Shown here: positions 61,545 through 64,000 of the stretch, in pieces
How the letters are laid out: every line of letters starts with the position of its first letter
How positions within the stretch are numbered: the first letter of the stretch is position 1
NCBI RefSeq assembly: GCF_004766055.1
Contig: NZ_SPQR01000015.1
Location: 1 to 64,000 of the forward strand
Direction: 5' to 3'
DNA: 64,000 nt
From: Desulfosporosinus sp. Sb-LF
GTDB lineage: Bacteria > Bacillota > Desulfitobacteriia > Desulfitobacteriales > Desulfitobacteriaceae
Notes under the pieces: generated by a model
Told to the model about the DNA's origin: nothing
Databases searched by the model: none
The model's input: only the letters and a program-made list of their open reading frames with translations
Translations under genes and position numbers: made by a program

Positions 61545-61952
61545 TCAGACTGTCTCCAAAATCCTTACGGAACTATTGACCAGTTGAGATTGCCAGTCTG
61601 AAACTGTTCCTAATCTTCCGAAGAAAAATCGTAAGATCTTCGGCTCGTCTACAAACTTTAGCCCCCCAATAAGCTTGTGGTTTTCATAAAGCCACCCAAT
61701 ACGGTCAACCGCATACTTCACTTGGGAAAGAGTAAATACTCGACGGGGCATGGCTAAACGTAATAGCTCCATATTTGAAAACGTTTCATTACCGTTTTCT
61801 TCCCTCTGTTCAGACATTGTGCCTCGCTCCATACCAAGAACTCCACATACGATATACAGAGCTGCGGCTAATGCACCAGCGGGATATTGATTCTGGGAAA
61901 TGTGATCGACAAACTTCATAGCATTGAGATGACACCCTAAACCAAGCTTACT
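61545..61952 (-). pseudogene. C-terminal fragment of tryptophanase/tyrosine phenol-lyase family enzyme
   Basis: The residues SKLGLGCHLNAMKFVDHISQ, AGALAAALYIVCGVLGMERG, LLRLAMPRRVFTLSQVKYAV and DEPKILRFFFGRLG match the last quarter of PLP-dependent beta-eliminating lyases. The N-terminal three quarters with the PLP Lys are absent. It directly follows the YczE-like permease gene on the same strand (stop codons about 10 bases apart), so it may be the relic of a lyase/transporter operon. Confidence 0.75.
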
Positions 61953-61960
61953 GCCACATT

Positions 61961-62644
61961 TTAAGAAGAATGCGCATTACCTACTTCATTAATAACAGAT
62001 ACCTCAGAATCATCATTCAAAAATTTATCAAGCTTTTCCCTAAACAATTTCATAATGAAGCTCAAAACAGTTCCAACCAGAACGGCTGAAATTATTGTTC
62101 CAGCCCCCACGCTTCCAAGGCCGCGAAGAACAAACAAGCAGGTTATTCCTGAAATTAGTACCATAGAAGTATCAAATACTACCTTTACCCTTGGAAATGC
62201 AATTCCAGTTTTTTGGGATACCGCCTGCATTGCACCTTCTCCAGCAAGTGGCACGATATCAGGTGGCAGATAAAGAAAAATCCCGACTGCAACGAATATT
62301 ATGCTCATCAGCAGAAGTAGAAAACGTATTGCGTAATTTTCAGGTGTGGGTAAAAATGTCATTAAATAATTTGAAAAGGTAGTGAAATATCCGAAAACAA
62401 CTGCCACAACGAGTTGAGACAAGTTTTTTATTTCGAAATCTTTTCGTAAAATTACGATTTGCATCAGTATCAGTATAATATGGAATAAAATTGTGGCTTT
62501 TCCCATTTCAATACCTGCTATCAGCGTAATCGTATAGGGAATTGAGCTGACGGGTGATACTCCTAGATTTGATTTTAGCGAAAAACCTATTCCTATTGTC
62601 ATCATAAAAAGTCCTAAAACGTACGCAAGTAATCTTTTTATCAT
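61961..62644 (-). CDS. YczE/YitT-like membrane protein
   Basis: A 227-aa protein with five helices; LLAYVLGLFMMTIGIGFSLK, LGVSPVSSIPYTI and VPLAGEGAMQAVSQKTGI are typical of the YczE family. The start is ATG 62644 (MIKRLLAY) with AGGATATGG upstream; an ATG at 62668 is possible. The MarR gene lies upstream on the same strand and the lyase fragment downstream. Probably a transporter; substrate unknown. Confidence 0.82.
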   Translation of the reverse strand: MIKRLLAYVLGLFMMTIGIGFSLKSNLGVSPVSSIPYTITLIAGIEMGKATILFHIILILMQIVILRKDFEIKNLSQLVVAVVFGYFTTFSNYLMTFLPTPENYAIRFLLLLMSIIFVAVGIFLYLPPDIVPLAGEGAMQAVSQKTGIAFPRVKVVFDTSMVLISGITCLFVLRGLGSVGAGTIISAVLVGTVLSFIMKLFREKLDKFLNDDSEVSVINEVGNAHSS

Positions 62645-62750
62645 ATTAAATTTCCATATCCTATCCATTTATTCTATAATTTAAATATTCTTATTTTTAT
62701 AGAATTGTCGTTTTCATCAACATATGCATTGTATAACATAAGCCTCTTAC

Positions 62751-63173
62751 CTATTTGCAGTTATTAATACTATTCTCCATGACTTTTACCATTAGCTTTT
62801 CAAAAACATCACGTTCTATATCACTAAAATTTTCCGTCATTTTATTATGCCATTCATCTTTTATCTCTAATATTTTGGGATAAATTGCAACAGCCTTATC
62901 CGTAGGAAAAATACTACATGCACGCCTATCATTTGAATTGATGGTTTTAGTGATGTATCCATCTGTTTCAAGTTGGGATAATATCTTTGCTACAGTACTC
63001 TTGTCAATAATCAGCCGTTGAGATAATTCATCCTGTGTTTGAGCCACGTTCTCACAGATACAAACGATAAACATAAACTGTCCACTACTAACTCCTAATT
63101 CTTTAAGCTGCTCTGTATAAAACATTTGTGTACGGCGATAAGCCACTGAAACATACTTTGATAAATCCTTCAT
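62751..63173 (-). CDS. MarR family transcriptional regulator
   Basis: A 140-aa MarR protein. The winged HTH is TQDELSQRLIIDKSTVAKIL followed by LETDGYITKTINSNDRRACS, with the DxR wing. The start is ATG 63173 (MKDLSKYV) with GAGGATG upstream. It probably controls the downstream YczE-like gene. Confidence 0.88.
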   Translation of the reverse strand: MKDLSKYVSVAYRRTQMFYTEQLKELGVSSGQFMFIVCICENVAQTQDELSQRLIIDKSTVAKILSQLETDGYITKTINSNDRRACSIFPTDKAVAIYPKILEIKDEWHNKMTENFSDIERDVFEKLMVKVMENSINNCK

Positions 63174-63326
63174 GGTTATCATCCTCATTATTGTTTCCTA
63201 CGCAACTTTAATTCTAAAATAATAATCTTCTTGTGTCAATAATTTTGCAGAATAACGAAGTTTTAGTACTTCATATTAATGACTTTATTAATAATGCAAG
63301 TACTAAAATAGTTGCATATGCCTCTA

Positions 63327-63482
63327 TTAACGTTTACATGGGTATCCGAACTGTCCCATTCCAAAGGTTAAGAAATCTGATTCTCCGCCAATTATATTAA
63401 GATACTCTATTAAGGCTTTAGCATCTAATTTGACAGCCTTACTAATTACAACTTTTCTATTATTATTGCTTATCTCTTTCAT
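63327..63482 (-). pseudogene. GNAT acetyltransferase, N-terminal fragment
   Basis: A 51-codon frame with AAGGAG before the ATG: VVISKAVKLDAKALIEYLNI and GGESDFLTFGMGQFGYPCKR. The ESDFLTFG block is typical of the start of one GNAT subgroup. The acetyl-CoA-binding half is missing, so this is a truncated remnant. Confidence 0.6.
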
Positions 63483-63921
63483 TAAAGACAACTCCTTAAC
63501 TTTCTCGCAGTTTCATTCATGTGCGTATCATCTGCACCACAGCAACCTCCATCAAAATAATAGGAGAACTGTTATGACAACTTTCAAAATCCATTTACAT
63601 TTCATAGTCTACCACTTAGCTAAACTTATGACGTTGACAATAGCACCGCATTATTCGTGAAATGACTAAGACCCTTGGCTCCCCTCATTACGAATGTAGG
63701 TATAAGACTTTCTAGCTGTTGGCCTCGGATAAATGGTAACCATTAGATTATCGGATGGTTAGACAATCGAAAATTGTCGAAACTAAGGTGAAAGTTACTA
63801 TTGATTTATAATTGATCTAATTATAGAATATGAGCTAGGCAAAGTCTATTTTACACTGTCCCGGGTTCTTGTGAATGTCATGATGAGCCACGAAGAAATT
63901 ATTTTAAAAGGAGGAAATAAA
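63483..63921. other. Upstream region of rubredoxin
   Basis: No supported gene. A 28-codon frame at 63574-63660 has AGGAG before its ATG but is otherwise unremarkable. The A+T-rich stretch near 63800-63830 probably holds the rubredoxin promoter. Confidence 0.4.
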
Positions 63922-64000
63922 ATGAAGAATTATCAGTGTTCAGTATGTGGATATGTTTATGATCCGGCCCTTGGGGATCCCGATTCAGGGATTGCACCCG
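63922..64000 (+). CDS. Rubredoxin, 5' part (runs off the window)
   Basis: Starts [20 protein letters not shown] with the first CxxCG iron-binding pair. AAAGGAGGAAAT precedes the ATG. Rubredoxins are about 53 aa; the second Cys pair lies beyond the window. It is a small one-electron carrier, common in anaerobes for oxygen or superoxide defence. Confidence 0.92.
   Translation, partial: MKNYQCSVCGYVYDPALGDPDSGIAP

Noticed and set aside
63574-63660. 28-codon frame with AGGAG upstream of rubredoxin
   Set aside because: No terminator or recognised family supports it; too short to call.

Overview
The window reads as chromosomal DNA of an anaerobic, endospore-forming, sulfur-metabolising Firmicute, most like Desulfosporosinus or Desulfitobacterium. 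The evidence is a sporulation sigma factor (SigK), a GerAB-type germinant permease, strong AAGGAGG ribosome sites with some TTG and GTG starts, rubredoxin and polyferredoxin proteins, DsrE/TusA/rhodanese sulfur-carrier domains, a SPASM radical-SAM enzyme and low to moderate G+C. The genus is an inference from gene content. No rRNA, tRNA or CRISPR array was recognised.

Layout. 1-6.2 kb: an MFS exporter and a metallo-hydrolase facing a TetR repressor across a strong operator; a serine recombinase with possible res repeats; and an acyl-CoA synthetase flanked by 37-bp direct repeats. 6.4-10.5 kb: remnant of a phage-like replicon (endolysin fragment, XRE regulator with its own dyad, phased GGAACA repeats, VapE-type primase-helicase, DUF2922, DUF1659) driven by a promoter with a LexA-type box and a leader containing a terminator. 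10.6-31.7 kb: mostly single-gene accessory functions (alkylsulfatase-like hydrolase, EamA exporter, two flavodoxin-fold reductases, CHAP and NodB cell-wall enzymes, DsrE, YbjQ, GNAT, VOC, MerR/SDR pair, YnfA, PAP2 phosphatase) mixed with gene debris, including two copies of the 5' end of a tyrosine recombinase. 31.7-39.3 kb: metallophosphoesterase, truncated nickel/cobalt permease, deaminase, a four-domain CoA-disulfide reductase fusion and a patatin. 39.8-46.1 kb: two envelope-stress-like ABC loci, a GntR-ABC-permease operon of YtrA type and a YhgE/Pip-ABC-TetR locus with two matching operators. 46.1-53.7 kb: housekeeping block (RecD2 broken by an in-frame TAG, DEDD exonuclease, sigK, DUF89, TatA, cyclophilin lipoprotein, ferredoxin protein). 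53.9-64 kb: DUF4342 protein with a two-component system, a NatAB-type ABC exporter, GerAB, a tryptophanase-family fragment beside a YczE-like permease and MarR regulator, and the start of rubredoxin.

The window is rich in decay. At least nine loci are gene fragments or interrupted frames: endolysin, SMR/DMT transporter, integrase, PepSY-like protein, DedA, NiCoT, an unassigned fragment with two amber codons, tryptophanase family, and a GNAT. Several small genes under 60 codons are supported by ribosome sites, two of them also by correctly placed terminators. The most interesting signals are the SOS-box/attenuator-controlled VapE module with 10-bp phased repeats, the amber codon in an otherwise intact recD2, the CoADR-rhodanese-TusA-DsrE fusion, and the YhgE locus whose ABC partner lacks a normal signature motif. 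All family names come from reading the translations. No database search was run.
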